The notes under the pieces are model-generated. The model saw only the letters and a program-made list of their open reading frames with translations, ran no database searches and was not told where the DNA came from. A stretch of DNA of 64,000 nucleotides from Dendrocalamus latiflorus (taxonomy: Eukaryota; Streptophyta; Magnoliopsida; Poales; Poaceae): the NCBI GenBank assembly GCA_017311315.1, contig CM029612.1, positions 21,464,731-21,528,730 of the forward strand, in the 5' to 3' direction. The position numbers and the translations under genes were made by a program. Positions within the stretch are counted from its first letter, which is position 1, and the number at the start of each line of letters is the position of its first letter. Below, piece after piece: positions 43,927-55,903 of this stretch.

Positions 43927-44090
43927 TTAACCTATTTTTATTTTTAAATTTCAGGTGAAAATGGATAAATGGTGAAAATATAAAAACTTATGATGTGGAT
44001 CGTTGGATCAGCAGCGAATGTTCCAGATTGAGAGGGAACACGCAGGGGGGACAACGCGCAGGGGACAGGGAAGCCGTTTTCGCCAGTTAG

Positions 44091-45156
44091 ACCCTTTTTT
44101 TGGGCTTGTTTTTCTACGATAACTAACTTTTAAATAGAATGTATTTTAAAGATGAAGTCTACAAGGCAATTATAATAAACACTATAGTAAATTTATCTAT
44201 ATCGGCCAAAATCATATACGAGTGTCTTTCTCCATACTCTCCCTCATAAATAGCCAAAAGCCGTACGTAGCCCAAAAAAATAGTCCTAGTAATTAGTGAT
44301 CCTTGATGTAAACAATGTGTAGGGCACTGCCAATAGAAGATAAGCAATGTTTATATACTTCACGCCATGTAGAAATAATCGTAGACATTACTCCCTTAAT
44401 ATATAGTGTCTATCAGTAAGCCTAATCAATAAAATTATATATTCTCCCACATTTCTCTCTCCCCTCTACTCTCATCCATCCACCATTTTAGTGTTATGGA
44501 CACAACTCTACTCCTAAATGCAAACTTTAGTTGTTTCTTGATATTAGATTATGTGCCTATGCAATGTCTCATGTAAGATATTGTTTTCCTCTCTCTTTCT
44601 TAACTCTTTGCAACATTATATCTTATCTAACGTGGATAGTTAGTTAATTCTATGTACATTGTATACGGTGGAGTATTGAGAGTGGCCTTATGCGTGCACA
44701 TACATATCATCCCTCTTGAGCTTTTGTTCACCAGATCCAGTTTTCACTTATGACTCTCTCGTAAAGGCTGACGTAAACTATCAGTGGGCCGGCTAGGTCG
44801 ACCTGTGGAGTCGTAGTGCACCGTGCACGCATGCATAGGCGTAAGTACGGCAGCATGCATGCTACCTAAATACTGTTTATACGTGTCTTCGTATATACGT
44901 ACGTAACTGCCTACCTACGTATAGCCCAGTAGTTAACCTACGTGGCATGCGTGTGTCTGTTACGCACGTGTCTGTCCTTGCATATATATGGCCGTATATC
45001 ATGTTCTATTATTGCTTTTGTAGCTACATACACAAGCCCTTGCTTTAATTTGGATCGTGATAGATGTGTATTACCTACAAGGCATGCATACGTCTAACTA
45101 CTCATGCTACGTACGTGTACCCTAGAATAGTAGCTAGAGTTAACGCAAAGTATGTA
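44091..45156. other. Intergenic spacer
   Basis: AT-rich host sequence. Around 44380-44480 'actcccttaatatatagtg' recalls the edge of a Stowaway/Tourist-type MITE but no partner edge was found. Many 'tacgtacg' words at 44810-45120. No gene. Confidence 0.4.
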
Positions 45157-45164
45157 CTCTTACT

Positions 45165-45331
45165 CAGTGGCGGATCCAGGAAAATTTTTTGGAGGGGCTG
45201 AAGTACCTTCAGCTCGACCTCAGCCCCTTCTACATTATACATCCATGACTAAAAATTTAGGGGGGGCTCCAAGGGTCCGGTAGCGGTAGGGGGGCTCGAG
45301 CCCCCACGCCCCACCGCTGGATCCGCCCCTG
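45165..45331. mobile_element. hAT-type MITE, 167 bp
   Basis: Ends CAGTGGCGGATCCAGG and (complement of the right end) CAGGGGCGGATCCAGC. The 8-bp direct repeat CTCTTACT flanks it exactly (45157-45164 and 45332-45339), the hAT target size. Non-coding. Confidence 0.93.
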
Positions 45332-45457
45332 CTCTTACTCGATTTTCTTGTAGAGTTTATTCTCCACATGACCACATGCATGTTTTTTTGCATAGTAATT
45401 TTCTATAACGTTTTAGCTGGTGCAAGATGTACTTCAAGGATTTTTTTTCCAGATAAA

Positions 45458-45555
45458 TGTTAGATTACACATGTGGTCGTAATTAAGTGTCTAGTACGGT
45501 CATAACGACCATGGTTGGTCATACGACCACGGCTGAGTGGCGTAGTCAAAAGTAT
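45458..45555 (+). repeat. 5' LTR, first fragment
   Basis: Starts TGTTAGATTACACA and continues through 'acgaccatggttggtcatacgaccacgg'-type sequence, the same order as in the 3' LTR. It ends where the CACTA begins. Confidence 0.88.
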
Positions 45556-46059
45556 CACTACGAGATTTCGGGTCTTTGGCCACGAAATGCATTGCAACGA
45601 CACAAAATTAGTTGCTATAGGTACCTGTTATTGCAACCTATGTCCAAAATCATGGCAATATGCGCACATATTGCTACTTAAATATGGTGTTGCGATAGTC
45701 ACCTTAATTCGTTGCAATAAGGTGATCTTTCGCCACTATTTAGAAAACGGTTGCAAGAAGTATAACTTTATTGCCATGATATTCCTGTGTTGCAATAATA
45801 TTGATTTGCGTTGCATTAGTTATGGGGTATTGCCACGATATAGAATTTCGTTGCAAATGGCTGACAATTTTGCCACGGTCTTGTTGGGTAGTTATAGTTT
45901 TGGATTGCGTTGCAAAAGGATACTCTATACTGTGCATGAAACAAGTTTTTATGCCACACAATAAATTTGTTGCAAAATATAAAAATTTTCCGTGGCAATA
46001 GATCATTGTGGGCCAGGCATATTGTACGTGGCCGCCCAACACCGTACGTCCATACCTAG

Positions 46060-46498
46060 TGTAACATCCTGAAAATTTGAATTAAAAATTTTAAAGCTCT
46101 TGAATTATTTTTGCAATATAATTTATTTGAATTTGGAGTTTATGGCATTTCTCTGAAAAATTTGGTTGAAGGTTCCAAAAGATAAAAAGAATCAAGAAGA
46201 AACAAACCTGTTTAAATAATAGAAAGATAAAACCTAAAATAAGAATCTGAAAAGATGATCCATAAAGGTAAGGGAGAATATTTGGTTTAACCATGAAATC
46301 TCATCTTTAAAAATAATGGAATAAATAGTAAAGTGGTAAACAAAATAAAAATGTTAACAAATATAAACATATGTATATATATGCATACAACTATGCATAA
46401 TATGAAAGTGGTATCTACAATATTAAAGCTAAAAAAATAAAATACAGAAATACAGAAATTTAGGGGAGCAAGCAGGAGAGAAAATAAAATTAGAATTT

Positions 46499-46538
<40 letters not shown>

Positions 46539-47696
46539 AATGAAAAGGCATAAAACAAAAAGGGAAAAGAAAGAAATAAAAAGAAGAAAAAAAGGGGCAG
46601 AGCCAGGCCGGCCAACACCCCGGCCCAGCCCGCCTAACCCTAATCCCTCCCGCAGCGCCCGCGCGGCCCAACCCCACGCACACGCGCGCACGCTGCACTC
46701 TCCTCTTTGCCGAGTGGCCCCGCCTCGCGCTCCCTTTCTCTCTCTGGCCAGTGGGCCAACCCCCCCCCCCCCACACTGTCTTCTTCCCCTTCTCATTTCC
46801 CCACACACCCGAGCTACGCTCTTCTCTCGACCGCGCGACTCTGGTCAAAAGCCGCATGACCCGGCTAAAGCCGAGTGACACGGGCGACGTGAGGGAGCCT
46901 CCCCGAATCCCGTAGCTACATCTCCGCCGCCCGTTGTCGCCGCTGACACCGCCGCCTGCCAAGCGCCGCCCGACAGTGCCGCTGTCCCCGACGTGCACGC
47001 ACGACCCCGCCGTGGCCAGCCTTACCTCGTCGCCTATAAAACCCGGGGCAACCCCCAATCACTTCGCCACTTCCCGCACTCCATCTTGACCAAAATAATT
47101 GAGCTCAAACGCCCTTAATCGTCGGTGAGCCCCTTTCTCCTCCATCTCTGGTCACCGGCAATCCCCGCAAAATTCCACCCATCCTCGCCGGGAAAACTCG
47201 ATTCCTCGCACTCACACCACCTTCGAGATCGGGTGAAGCCAACTGTGCCCTCCGCCGAGCTCCCCGCCGCCTGTACCTCACTGCCAGCGAGCACCTCCTG
47301 AGCTTGCCGCCGCCGCCCGTCACCGACCTACCTCCGGCACTCCCCGGTCCGCGTCGCCACCACCTCCGGCATCACCGTGACCTCGGCATCGCATTTGGTC
47401 CCGTCCCCGAACCCCTCCGGCCATGCCTCGCCGCCGGTTAGTCGCCGACGTCGCCTCGGTCGAAATGCGCCACCTCGGTTCCTGCAGCCACCTCGCGGCC
47501 CGCGCCCGCGTACGTAATCGATGACATCAGCCCGGCCGCCGCTTCGCCTTCATGTGCGCCCGGTTCCCTGTGCACCGAGCCACTGACATGCGGGGCCCGC
47601 ATGTCAGCTGTAAACCCGTGAACCGGCCACGTCCCCAAGTCCCTAATAATTATTTTTATTATATTTTTAAAAACATAAAAATTTTCCCTCCCTAAC
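46060..47696. repeat. Possible solo LTR (Gypsy-like) nested in the CACTA
   Basis: The left edge TGTAACATCCTGAAAATTTG resembles the TGTAACACCC-type start of many grass Gypsy LTRs. AT-rich sequence is followed by GC-rich sequence with a TATA-like CCTATAAAACC at 47032-47042. A CTAACA at 47691-47696 could be the right edge, but the flanking bases (CCTAG and ACTTC) do not match. Includes a 14-base C run near 46760. No coding sequence retained. Confidence 0.35.
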
Positions 47697-47730
47697 AACT
47701 TCCCCACAATACGCACAATACGCGCCTCCC

Positions 47731-48200
47731 CCACTCCGCCCGGCGCCCGCTCCCACGGGACCCCCTCCCACGCCGCCCCGCTGCCTCATCCCCCACCTCC
47801 CCCGCCGCCGCCTCGTCCCCCACCTCCCCCGGCCTCCCCGCCTCCCCGTCTCCCTCCGCCTCCCTCCGCCTCCGCCCCCTCGGCCCCTCCGTCCTCGCCC
47901 TCCCGGCCGCCCCCACTCCGCCCGGCGCCCGCTCCCGCGAGACCCCCTTCCACGCCGCCCCGCCGCCTCATCCCCCACCTCCCCCGGCCTCCGCGCCTCC
48001 CCGTCTCCCTCCGCCCCCTCGGCCCCTCCGCCCTCGCCCTCCCGACCTCCCCCACTCCGCCCGGCGCCCGCTCCCACGGGACCCCCTCCCACGCCGCCCC
48101 GTTGCCTCATCCCCCACCTCCCTCGCCGCCGCCTCGTCCCCCACCTCCCCTAGCCTCCCCGCCTCCCCGTCTCCCTCCGCCTGCCTCCGCCTCCCCGGCC
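47731..48200. repeat. C-rich minisatellite, three long units
   Basis: Units starting 'ccactccgcccggcgcccg' at 47731, 47913 and 48052 share the order 'acgccgccccg', 'ctcatcccccacctccc', 'ccgtctccctccgcc' with unit lengths of about 182, 139 and about 140 bp. Frames through it give Pro/Arg/Gly repeats on both strands and are not genes. Confidence 0.85.
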
Positions 48201-48414
48201 CCTTCGCCACCCACCGCCCCCTCCGCCTCCATCGCCTCCCCCGCCGCCGCCCCCCTCCGCCTTCCCCCACCTCCCCCCACCACCACTGCAGTCCCCGTCT
48301 CCCTCCGCCTCCGCCGCCTCTATACACCCCAAGGCCGACGCCGCGATCTATTCCGGTCCCATACGTGAGAGGGAACAAGGCGTCGGTTCGGAGAAGGCCT
48401 AGGTCGACAAGACG

Positions 48415-51400
48415 ATGGCGATGACTCCATCGACGACGCCGATCACTGGTTCGCCCGCCGCCAACGCCACCGACGGGGATTTCGCCATCACGAGGGCCGA
48501 CCGACGGGTTCCACCTCGAACTTCTGGCGCTGAAGAAGACGGCACGGATGATGCTTCCCTCCCCAGGTATGAACAATGTAAACTCACCAGAATTGTATCC
48601 CACATTGCAACACGCCGAGCTTCATGGTCGTCAACCTGATGTTCTACCACCATTATTTCGTTGTGGACAACGCTGATGAGCCCTACAGATCTGTAATGAC
48701 TCCTGCGGATATGATCGCATGGTCGAAGAACATCTAAGTGACTGAGTTGTCTAGGTGATTTTCGTGTGCTAGATTCGTAGGCTGTTGGTGGTATTTTGAT
48801 GCTGTAGATCGTGCTGTGTGTGCGTGTTGTTTTGCTTCTCTTGATTCATTTGTGCCTGTGAATGAATCGATATTGTTCGTGGGCAATGGCAAGATGTGAA
48901 GCAAAAGCGATGTGTTTCTGTTGCTCTGTGTTTTCTCATAAAAGACATATGCAGTCAAAAAGAGCAGCCCCAAAAGCTGCTTCTGAAACCGTAGTTTTTG
49001 GCTTTGAAACAGTAGGCCAGAGTTTTTGGTTTGAAGTACTATTGGCCAAACGTTAAGGCTGGATAGGTTTTGGCTTTTGGCTCAACTGACTTGTTAAATG
49101 TTTGAATTGCCTCTTAAGTCAAATGATGGATGATGTCGATAATTACATTATGAAATCTTAATAATAATCAATTAATTACACTATGAAATCATACAATAAT
49201 CAATCACATCACATTATATAACTAAGTAATTGTTTTATTATACTAGTAATTAGTCTATATAGAAAAGAATAAAAAGACAAATGATAAAAACTAGATCTCT
49301 GTAGGCTATAGTGTAGCGTTCCTCGTGATGTAGGAAATTCAACAGTTGTCATGTAGGATTACAACCAAGAACCTAAAAGCATGGCAAGGTAAATCAAAAT
49401 TGCAATGAGATTTTGAACAGGTGACTTTAATGAAAAAGAAACTGCAAACATATGCTTGTGTGCATACCCATGCACGTGCACACTCATTACAAATTTATTG
49501 TTTCCTTCTGATCATCTACTATTTTCCTCTCAGATTTTGCATACTGACAACTGCATTTTGACTATTTAACATTTCTCTATGTAAACATACAGAACGAAAC
49601 AAGGGTCGGGTCAGCAGTGGACTTTAGTTATTCAATGCAAGGGAGCACCACCAGAAAAAGAATTCTTCGAGTGCGATCTTGATAGGACTAATGTCTCATT
49701 TATGACATTGTTAAGTTTAAAAGAACAGCTTGGATACTCAGTTAGGGACTTCTTATACTATAAGAAACGATGTGGCAGGGCGGTAGCAACTCTGGAGCCA
49801 ATCGATTATAGTCGTGATGCAGACAGAATGATAGAAAGCAATCGAGATGAAAGGGAAGTCCAATTAGTAGTGTCAAGGGAGCGAGTAAAAGACAATCAGG
49901 TGACCATAACACCCATGAAGCGAAAGAGGAGTCAACAAAATAGTGATGATCCAATTACAAATGAAGAACTTGATGCATACAAGGTTTGGCTAGCGAATCT
50001 GCAAGCCGAGGAAGAACACACGGGTAAGTTATATATGTTGCTACACTAATCGCACTGATTTTAACAGAAGTACTGAATTGGCAACTGCACTAACATATAT
50101 TCATGGCTCACAGAATTTATAGATGACTACAGGGATGAAACAATCAAAACATATAAGGAATGGTTAAGGAGGAAAGACCATCTTGATGATATCTGTAATT
50201 TTCAAATCTTTCAATGAACTATACAAGCATATTATTAGTTTTACAAACTCACATATATTTCTCTGATGAGTATTATAATGTGTGCAGTATCCTTTTTGAA
50301 AGAGGACCATACCAACAATCCATCTAGCCCTCAAGATGAGGAAAGTCAAGACAGCGGCCTAACATCACCAGAGAGGCCATCTCATGCTCGGAAAAACAAG
50401 CAACAACAAAATGGTATGCTATGCTTCTGTCCATTCTATTTTCTAGGTTCAATTGGTTTTTGCTGAATGTGTACATTAGATGACATTTAAATTGCTCATA
50501 AGGAGGTGGCTCCCAACAGTGCAAGAAAGGTGTACGTGGATGCCTTAAAGGTTTAGCAGCAGCTAACAAGAGAGTGAAGAATGCATCGCAGAAACTATCA
50601 ATTCAATTTTCAGCAAGGTTAGGAGGCCCCGTAGGAGAAAACTCCCGAACATTTGTGGATGAAGTGGTAATGTTTACAAGAAAGAGGGCTCCACTTATTG
50701 GAGTCAAAAAGTGGAAAGATATAAAGCAAAATGTCAAAATTACAATAGTAGAGGATTTGCTAGTAAGTTGCATCTTTTTATTTGTTGGTAAATAAGCATG
50801 TTAATTATGTAATTACGTACGACTTCACCTTCACTTTCTGTTTCAATACAAGCAGAGTAGGTGGGATTTTCCAAACATTGAGAATGCAACGGAAAAGATA
50901 TGGGACATTGATAAAGAGCGGTACAAAGGATGGCGATCAACATTCAGTTCTACATACAAGGCATACAACACTTACGCTGAGCGAATGAAACATAAGCCTG
51001 AAGATATAGACATTGTCGAATGGCACTACTTGATAATGTATTTTGGAACTGAAAAATTCAAGGTTCAATTTTTCTCTCTGCAATTACCATTAGTGAATGG
51101 AATTGAGATAGTAACCATTAATGTATGGACTTGTACAGTGGATGCATTAGTAATAGCAATTACAAAATATATGCAGCAACATGTGTTACAGATATATATG
51201 CTTTTTACTACCACTATTTAGGATGCATATAATTCTTATTTAGACTTGAACAATTGCTGCATAAGGCATATAGGAGTTAGCTCCAGAACACCTTTGTAAG
51301 TAGTAGTTAAAATAAGGCACATACATCATTTTGTATCAATAGTTGACTATTGATCAATGACCTATTTGATTAGTGACAGCAGTAGTTTTATAATTTTATC

Positions 51401-53365
51401 TTCTAGACTATATTGTCTACTCCAAATATTTATGTCCAATTATTGCAAAATCACTAAATGGCTTACCTGTAGCTATAGCTAGCTATTGCTGCTCATAGCT
51501 ATTGCAGAACCCAAGCGCAAAAAACCTTAGCCGAAGAATTTGAACATTGTTGTCTTACTTTATTTTTTTAATACATATATGGTGACAAGAATGCTTTGTT
51601 GAGTGCACTTGTAAACTTTTTTGCAGAGGGTCAGCAGCCAAAACTCTGAAAACCGTCAAAAACAGAAGACCAAGCATCTAATGGGATCCAAACCGTTCTC
51701 CCAATGTAACTACGAGCAGGTAATGAAAAATTAAACTTATCTGATTCTTTTCTTAAATGATCAATTGTTCACAAGGCAAAATGTTTGCCATCTTAGAGAG
51801 ACCCAAATACTGGAGAAGAGCCAACTGATCTGACTCTTTGGATGACTACCCACATGAAGAACGGGGAATGGTCAAACAACGCTTCTAGGGATGTCTATGT
51901 GAGTAGTAAATTTAATTTGTTCATGACTTAGTACATTTTTCAGAATTTTGTGCATAAAACTTAACTGATTTAACTTCTTATTTTCTCTTATCACACTTAG
52001 GATGATGCAGCCTTAAAAATTACTGACCTATCAACAGAGCCAGATAAAGACTTCCTTACAGTTGAAGAGGAAAACATTGCTTTCCAATCAAGTTACAAGG
52101 AATGCACCGGTACCAAATCATGCAAAGCTCATGGTCATGGATACATGGCGAAATATCCCACACGAAGCCAACTGTTGAAAGACAGACTCGATGAACAATC
52201 CCGTGCTTCAGCTGCAGCCCAGCGAAAAAATAATGAGCTCGAAGATGAGGTGCAAATGTTAAAGGAACAAATTGCAAATGGAGTTGCTGAAAGGGAAGAA
52301 ACTAGGTGAGAGACGCAAGAGGAACTGGAGAAGGAAAGGAACGCAAAAGAACAACTTAGGCAAGAGTTCCTTTCATTGCTAGCACAACAGAGAGAAGCAA
52401 CATTATAGGTAATACATCTGTACATACGCAGCAGCAGCTGCTGCCTGTTTGTTGTTGATGGCTTGCAGCAGCCACCCGGCCTAACAGACCCTAATGTTTT
52501 TCCTCATGGTCCATATGCAGGCTAACCAGGGAAGTATATTGAACACAAGGGAAAGCGAGGCTAATCCAAGTGAGGAAGACGAAAACATGACAACATTGGA
52601 CAAGGCTAACCCAGATAGTACATTGAACACCACAGAAAAGACACCTGAACATGTGGAAGAAACATTACAACAGGTAACAAATTTTGCAAATAGTTTGCTG
52701 CCATAAGGGATTTGGACTTTGTACATTCTATTGATGACCTGCTGATGTGTACCTTCCCTGAACTTCAATTGATGCATGCATGCTGAACATATTTTAATAG
52801 TAGTACACATCAGGATGCTAATATTTTTTATTCTACATTTTACATTTGCAGAATGACCCAGCAAGCATCCTGACCACACAAAAAGATGTTAGGCCACCTA
52901 TTCGCATCACTCGAGCTTCTAATCTTAACCGAAGCCTCTTCCAAAATGTCGTTGTTAATAATGGAGCATCAAACTTCATTCCCCCACAACAATTGAAGAA
53001 TACTGCTACAACTCGTTCGAAGAAAAGGAGGGACCAGCAGGTATGAAATGAAAATGTGATTAATCTTCATCTGTCATTGTTCTTATGTGAAATATAGCAA
53101 ACTGTTCTAAACTACTAGAAAGTTATGCCAGGTGAAGTAGGGCTACTATATATCGGTAAATGAAATTAAATTAAATAATTCTGCTGGAATCACTTGCTAA
53201 ATACTTTGCTACGCAACTGAACTAGAGAACTCAGGATTGCTATTTTCAGCTGTAACTCGTATCTCTAAACTTGCACTATGATGTACTTAAGTATGTGCTG
53301 CTGGACAATACTCACATTAAGGTCCCTCTTTATTGTTCATGTTCTATCAGGATGAAACAATTTGA
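48415..53365 (+). pseudogene. TnpA-like (Transposase_24, En/Spm) gene, 12 exons, two nonsense codons
   Basis: Exons: 48415-48566, 49593-50023, 50114-50194, 50288-50413, 50503-50762, 50856-51062, 51627-51719, 51797-51898, 52001-52408, 52521-52673, 52852-53040, 53351-53365. All junctions are GT-AG and all phases agree, giving 738 codons plus a stop (TGA at 53363). The N-terminus reads 'QQWTLVIQCKGAPPEKEFF' and 'LGYSVRDFLYYKKR'. The core, about residues 351-500, has 'WRSTFSSTYKAYNTYAERM', 'YFGTEKFK', 'NRQKQKTKHLMGSKPF' and 'DPNTGEEPTDLTLW', the plant En/Spm Transposase_24 signature. A Glu/Lys-rich coiled coil follows (residues about 545-620). TGA at 52307-52309 (Arg expected) and TAG at 52406-52408 (Gln expected) interrupt exon 9. 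TnpA-type proteins bind subterminal repeats and help excision. Confidence 0.85.
48567..49592 (+). other. Intron 1 of the TnpA-like gene
   Basis: 1026 bp, donor GTATGA, acceptor ACATACAG. AT-rich, with a block of 'agcttttggctttt'-like sequence near 48970-49085 that resembles 57790-57970 and is probably an old MITE. No coding content. Confidence 0.7.
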
Positions 53366-53589
53366 TTAGAGCAAACAGAGTCGTGACGTCGTCAAGTCAG
53401 GAAATTCAACATGGCAAAGAAGCACGGACAAATGGAATGGAAGTGATAGTACTTATGTTATTAGTTACAAACTTTGTAGTTTAAGTATGGAGATTGATAT
53501 GTAATTCCTGCATGAGTGGTGGCACTTTTAAATTATTATGTGTTGAATTAATATATGTGTTTTTGATCCAACCGTGTTCCTAATTTGAT

Positions 53590-54230
53590 TATTAATTTGC
53601 AACAACAAATTATAATAAACTATCATATGCTCAATATGCTACCGCAAATTTTACCGTTGTGATAAACCTGTATGCAAAATTAGTATTTCGTTGTGATAGG
53701 CTGTTGCAACGTCGCTACTATGTTGCGATTCCACTATATGCCATGAACAATGTTCGTTGCTATAGGATCTATTTGCCACAAAACATATTTCGTCGCAATA
53801 ACTTTATGGCAATGAAACGCCTTCCGTGACAATAAAACATATTGCAACGAACCGCCTCCCGTGGCAATTAAACCTTCTGCAACGAAACGCCTCCCGTAGC
53901 AATATATCCTGTTGCAACGAAATGCTCTCCGTGGCAATAGGGTATATTGCCACGAACCATTGGCGTGGCAATAGAACCTATTACCACGCAATATTTTCGT
54001 GGCAAATGATACTATTGCCACGACCAAACTTTGTGGCAAAAGTAGCTATTGCCACGGAGTCAGCCGTGGCAATAGCCTATATTGCCACGACATCATTCGT
54101 TGCAACAACAAACAATTGCCACAACACATTGCATGGCAATAACCATAGGTATTGCAACGAAACCACAATCCGTTGCACAACCTTTTAAGCACGCAAGTAC
54201 TTGCCACGCTTGCCAACGGAAGTGAAGTGT
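53590..54230. repeat. Right subterminal array of the 45556 CACTA
   Basis: At least 15 alternating copies of 'TTGCAACGAAAC' and 'CGTGGCAATA', about 20-30 bp apart, in both orientations. Open frames through the array arise from the repeat and are not genes. 53366-53589 is the probable 3' flank of the TnpA-like gene. Confidence 0.88.
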
Positions 54231-54251
54231 TGCAATAGTTACATATTACAT

Positions 54252-54665
54252 CTATTTTGGACCATGGCCAATCGAGATTGTTAGACTACACAGGTGGTCA
54301 TAAACATCGAGTGGTCATAACGACCATGGTCGATCATACGACTACGACACGGTCATACGACAACGACTGAGTGGCGTGGTTGTAAGCACCCAGTGGTTAC
54401 AATGACCATGGTCGGTCATACGACCACGGCTAATCAAGATCCGGATAACCGCGCTACGGAAGATAAATTTTCTAGTTTGTTAGGATTCCTTTATGGCATG
54501 GATTCGGTTTATTGGGAAACCATCTTTCCTAGTTTTTTTTTCTAGTTTGTTAGGATTCCTTTTTGGCATAGATTCGGTTTGTTGGGAAACTGTCTTATTT
54601 CCTGTACTCTATATAAGTCATTGGCTCATAATGCAATCTCAAGCGCGTGAGTATTTCCGCCTTCA
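54252..54665 (+). repeat. 5' LTR, second fragment
   Basis: Resumes at 'ggaccatggccaatcgag' and carries a second internal TGTTAGACTACACAGG copy, repeated 'ccatggtcggtcatacgacc' motifs, a duplicated 'gtttgttaggattccttt' block, a TATA-like CTATATAAG at 54608-54616 and the end CCTTCA. Confidence 0.85.
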
Positions 54666-54677
54666 TGGTATTAGAGG
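54666..54677 (+). other. Primer-binding site of the Copia at 45458-57475
   Basis: TGGTATTAGAGG directly after the 5' LTR; two changes from the canonical initiator-tRNA primer site. Confidence 0.88.
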
Positions 54678-54731
54678 GCTCTCTTTCCTGAGACCATCCC
54701 ACCACCCGTCTCCTATCTCCCTCTCTCTCTC

Positions 54732-55890
54732 ATGACTGCCCCGGCCGACCCTGCTGCCATAGCCCATACTGCCGCCATGGAGGAGGCTGCCGCTAAGGCC
54801 GCACTGTGGGCACAGACCATCATAGTTCTGAGCATCAAGGCGCTCGTTTCCTATCACACTCGACATCACTATCAGGAACTACGCGCATTGGCGCGGGCTA
54901 TTCGAAGTTGCCCTCTGCAAATATGCTCTCGAGGACCACATGGTGCTGTCATCCACGTCCAACCCCAACCCCTAGTGGCGACGCTTTGATGCCCTCGTCC
55001 ATTCCTAGCTATACGGCGCCATCTCCTCCGAGATTGTTACCATGGTGATGGATTCCGTTGCCTCCTCCTACACCGTCTGGGCATCCATCGAAGGCATCTA
55101 CCATGACAATGCTGACACACGTGCCATCCTTCTTGAATAAGAGTTCTACGGCCTCATGCAAGGCGCAATGTCCATTGGAGATTATTGTCGCAAACAAAAG
55201 TCTCTCGCCGATGAACTAACGGCCATTGGCACCACCATCCTCGACAAAGGCCTTGTTCTCAACACCTTGCGCGGACTGCACCGACGGGATGCGCACATGC
55301 ACATCCTCATCTCCATGCAATGGCCACTCCCATCCTTCAATGAGACATGCTCCGCTCTCTTGCTTGAGGAATTAGTGTCGGTGCGGTGTTCGACTCGTTG
55401 CACACTGTGTTCATCGCCCACAATTCCTCTAGCGGTGGCAGCAACTCCAAGGGCACGTCCACTGCCAACAACGTCACCACCAACGGTTCTGGCGGGAACT
55501 ACTCTCGTGGCGGCACCACATATGGCAATGACACTTCCAACACTCATAGCTCCAACACCATCCATCACCACAGCGATAATGGCGGCCGCAACGGCGGTGG
55601 CTCGACCTCTAGCTGCACCAAGCAAGGAGCTGCACCTAGGCGTCTCTTCAGAATCCTTGGGCTGGCTCCATTCAGATGTGGCCTGGTCCATGGAACATGG
55701 CGCCGCATCCCACCAGTCCGGGGGTCCTCGGCCTACATCTCTCCAATGCTCTACATGCTTTCCACGCCTCCTTCCAGCCGCACCCGTCTCCATCACCCAT
55801 GATGCCCTGGCACGGCACCCCGTGGCCTAGCATGGCTTGGTAGGAGGCCATGCCCGATAGCGCTCCTCCGCCGCTCACACATTCCTTCGA
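54732..55890 (+). pseudogene. Gag of the Copia at 45458-57475
   Basis: Starts 'MTAPADPAAIAHTAAMEEAA' at 54732. After a frame change comes 'YCRKQKSLADELTAIG' and 'LVLNTLRGL', the UBN2-type gag core, then a Thr/Asn/Gly-rich tail with no intact zinc knuckle. Several stops and at least two frame changes. Similar in layout to the gag at 36161-36973. Confidence 0.87.
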
Positions 55891-55903
55891 CCAGAACTAG
55901 CTC

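Larger units (their letters stand above)
43633..44081. mobile_element. Mutator-like foldback MITE with double hairpin, 449 bp
   Basis: Terminal inverted repeats share GCTTCCCTGTCCCCTGCG. The 9-bp direct repeat GCCAGTTAG flanks it (43624-43632 and 44082-44090), which is the Mutator-superfamily target size. The arms pair over most of the element, and the centre holds two consecutive, nearly perfect AT-rich palindromes. No coding sequence, so it depends on another element for transposase. Confidence 0.82.
45556..54240 (+). mobile_element. CACTA element with TnpA-like gene but no TNP2 (right end approximate)
   Basis: It starts CACTACGAGATTTCGGG inside the Copia LTR, preceded by TAT. Subterminal arrays of GTTGCAACGAA and GTGGCAATA motifs lie at 45575-46000 and 53590-54230, a family different from the CACAGACGG elements in this window. 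Inside are an LTR-like segment (about 46060-47690), a C-rich minisatellite and a 12-exon Transposase_24 gene. No TNP2-like gene is visible, so it is not autonomous. The right terminus is decayed; I place it between 54231 and 54251 because Copia LTR sequence resumes there. Confidence 0.8.

Noticed and set aside
47667..48603. Long Gly/Arg-rich minus-strand frames
   Set aside because: Complement of a C-rich minisatellite; no stops because of composition, not selection.
53826..54188. 120-codon frame on the plus strand
   Set aside because: Lies wholly within the GTTGCAACGAA / GTGGCAATA repeat array.
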